Source of the DNA: Ooceraea biroi | Lineage: Eukaryota; Arthropoda; Insecta; Hymenoptera; Formicidae | Direction of reading: 5' to 3' | NCBI RefSeq assembly: GCF_003672135.1 | Contig: NC_039507.1 | Span: 9,067,624 to 9,131,623, forward strand | Length of the DNA stretch: 64,000 nt | Shown here: positions 62,480-64,000 of the stretch, piece by piece | Numbering within the stretch: position 1 is the first letter of the stretch | How the letters are laid out: every line of letters begins with the position of its first letter | Notes under the pieces: generated by a model | Told to the model about the DNA's origin: nothing | The model's database searches: none | What the model saw: the letters and a program-made list of their open reading frames with translations, nothing else | Program-made: the position numbers and the translations under genes

Positions 62480-62738
62480 TATTGTTGCATTTCGGCATAG
62501 CGTCGTGTTACGTAATGCTCTATATACGCAACACAAACGGCCACCTGTTCTATCGCGCCGCTGTTAAATGGTCATGCGATGCGGCAATGGTGAAAACGGC
62601 CAGATCAAGAAAAATCCATTCCAAAGCAAGCTTATCGAGGTAAAGATAGATAATATCGAATTATTTAGCATTTTAGAGATCTCTTCAAGTTGATGTTAAT
62701 CTGATTTAATCTGGAAAGAAATCGTAAATGGGTAAATA

Positions 62739-63160
62739 GGGTAAGAGGTACAGTTATTGATAGGGATACAGTTATTGACACATTAACTCTTTTAACTTAA
62801 ATTTCTCGTCACATGCACGACGCTCGTACGCAAAGTTTATATGCTCGTACAAAGTACCTTTTCGCCAACAGATTTACTGAGTTATCTTAGATTTCTGTCA
62901 TTGCGTTTCGAAGCGGGCAGCAAAACCATGCACTGATCTATTCGGAGCATCGCCAAGAGCGGGTCAGTGATTGTTTTTGCTACCGCTTCGAAACGCAATG
63001 ACAGAAATCTAAGACAACTCAGTAAATTTGTTGGTGAAGGAGTACTTTGTACGAGCATATGAACGTTTCACACAAGAGCCATGCATGTGTCGAGAAATTT
63101 CAATTAAAAAAATTAATGTGTCAATAACTATATCCGTGTCAATGATTGTATCTCTTACCC
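62739..63160. mobile_element. 422-bp palindromic MITE with TA target duplication
   Basis: The ends GGGTAAGAGGTACAGTTATT and, inverted, GGGTAAGAGATACAATCATT are flanked by TA (62737-62738, 63161-63162). The arms (about 190 bp) pair almost throughout, for example TTTCTGTCATTGCGTTTCGA with its complement at about 62985-63005. There is no coding capacity. TA flanks fit Tc1/mariner-type mobilisation. Confidence 0.75.
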
Positions 63161-63162
63161 TA

Positions 63163-64000
63163 TATATTATTCTATATAGGAAATGGAAATAAAGACCAGA
63201 AGATAGCATCGTCAAGAATTACGATTCTGATGCGTGCTATATCTGCTTGCGCATATAAACAGAATATATGCAAAATATTCTTATCAATACCGCAGTGCTC
63301 ACAATGAACAAAAAATGAGCACGTCTCATTCCAACGTCTGCAGAAAGAGATTTCATTTATCTCATCGTTCGGCGAATATATTCTGTGTCCCTTTTTAAGA
63401 ATTAGAAACGAGATCAGGAACGATCGAAGCTGATAAAACCGACATTCTCCACCATGAATATCTAATAAAATATCTAATGTTTATTCAGGTTGATTAAGAC
63501 GATTCAATTCTTGGAGTTCCACTTTCGTACATTTCCTTTTCCTACTTTCGCATCTCTCCATCGCAGCTTCTCCATCCGTTAACGGGAGCAGGAGGCGGCG
63601 CATTGTTTCCGCGCGTTCCCCGGGAATGAACTGGTGGTTTTAATTATTCCCGATTAACCGGAAGAAAAAATACGCGCGTGGTTACGGATGATATCACTTG
63701 CGCGAGCAGTCGGGGCGATGACGCCAGCTGCTCAATCCGGCCTTCTTGCACGCAAGGGAGACAGAAACAGAGAGAGACCGAAACGGTGTCACGCTGAAAT
63801 TCCGATGGGCGTACATACGGAGGCCGACCATGGGTCGATCCTCCGTTTCTTTTTCTTTTTGCGACCTACGCGCGCTTGTTTCGCCGAGAAGATGATCTTC
63901 GCGTCTGAAAGGTGCGCGCCTTGTCCTCGCGCGAAATACAAGCCGCGCGATGCTCGGTTAGCACGTCTGCGCGCCTGTTTTATTTTGCACGCGCATATAA
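63163..64000. other. right-edge intergenic DNA, no supported gene
   Basis: GC/CpG content rises from about 63560 to the edge, as in the other possible promoter blocks. No coding exon can be supported. Confidence 0.4.

Noticed and set aside
1..64000. CRISPR arrays, prokaryotic operons, rRNA and canonical tRNA genes
   Set aside because: None seen; repeats here are TIRs, subterminal motifs and microsatellites, not regularly spaced repeat-spacer units.

Overview
This is eukaryotic, insect-type nuclear DNA, most likely from an ant or close hymenopteran. The reasons are small GT-AG introns in compact genes, an AT-rich background broken by CpG-rich blocks, a cecropia-type mariner, many TIR/MITE elements, and fly/vertebrate orthologues of conserved animal genes. 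The species call is inference. There are no prokaryotic features.

Layout. Bases 1-839 (minus) hold the 5' part of a CRAL-TRIO (clavesin / alpha-tocopherol-transfer-protein-like) gene that runs off the left edge. A possible short gene start lies divergent at 1600 (+). A 1.24-kb TIR element sits at 2117-3353. Bases 3.4-9.7 kb are essentially empty apart from one CAC-ended MITE and one candidate alternative exon. Bases 9714-17311 (minus) are a complete 12-exon rhophilin gene (HR1-BRO1-PDZ, about 718 codons). Inside its fourth intron, on the opposite strand, is a complete 4-exon tilB/LRRC6/DNAAF11 gene (12992-15192, 450 aa), with RFX X-box-like motifs just upstream.

Bases 17.3-49.3 kb are gene-poor. 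They carry mobile elements: two inverted copies of a 0.72-kb palindromic TTAA element at 20.7 and 30.3 kb; a second TTAA element at 39.3 kb; a CCCA-ended element at 36.6 kb; and another CCCA-ended element at 40.7 kb that was itself hit by a mariner at 41.1 kb. Several GC/CpG-rich blocks in this stretch look like promoters or first exons, some with excellent splice donors, but their genes cannot be traced.

Bases 50498-56256 (minus) are the formin diaphanous (12 confident exons plus a tentative first exon). Directly after its last confident donor, in the same frame, lies a 389-codon uninterrupted ORF of unknown identity (49293-50462), either a separate gene or an alternative diaphanous tail. 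Bases 57-64 kb have no supported gene but contain two strongly palindromic elements near 62.4-63.2 kb.

Functionally, rhophilin (Rho-GTP effector) and diaphanous (Rho-GTP-activated actin nucleator) are both Rho effectors, and tilB is a ciliary dynein-arm assembly factor. Nothing in the sequence shows that they are co-regulated. The least explained items are the ORF following diaphanous, the set of three CCCA-ended elements with two-base flanking duplications, and the gene fragment carried by one of them.
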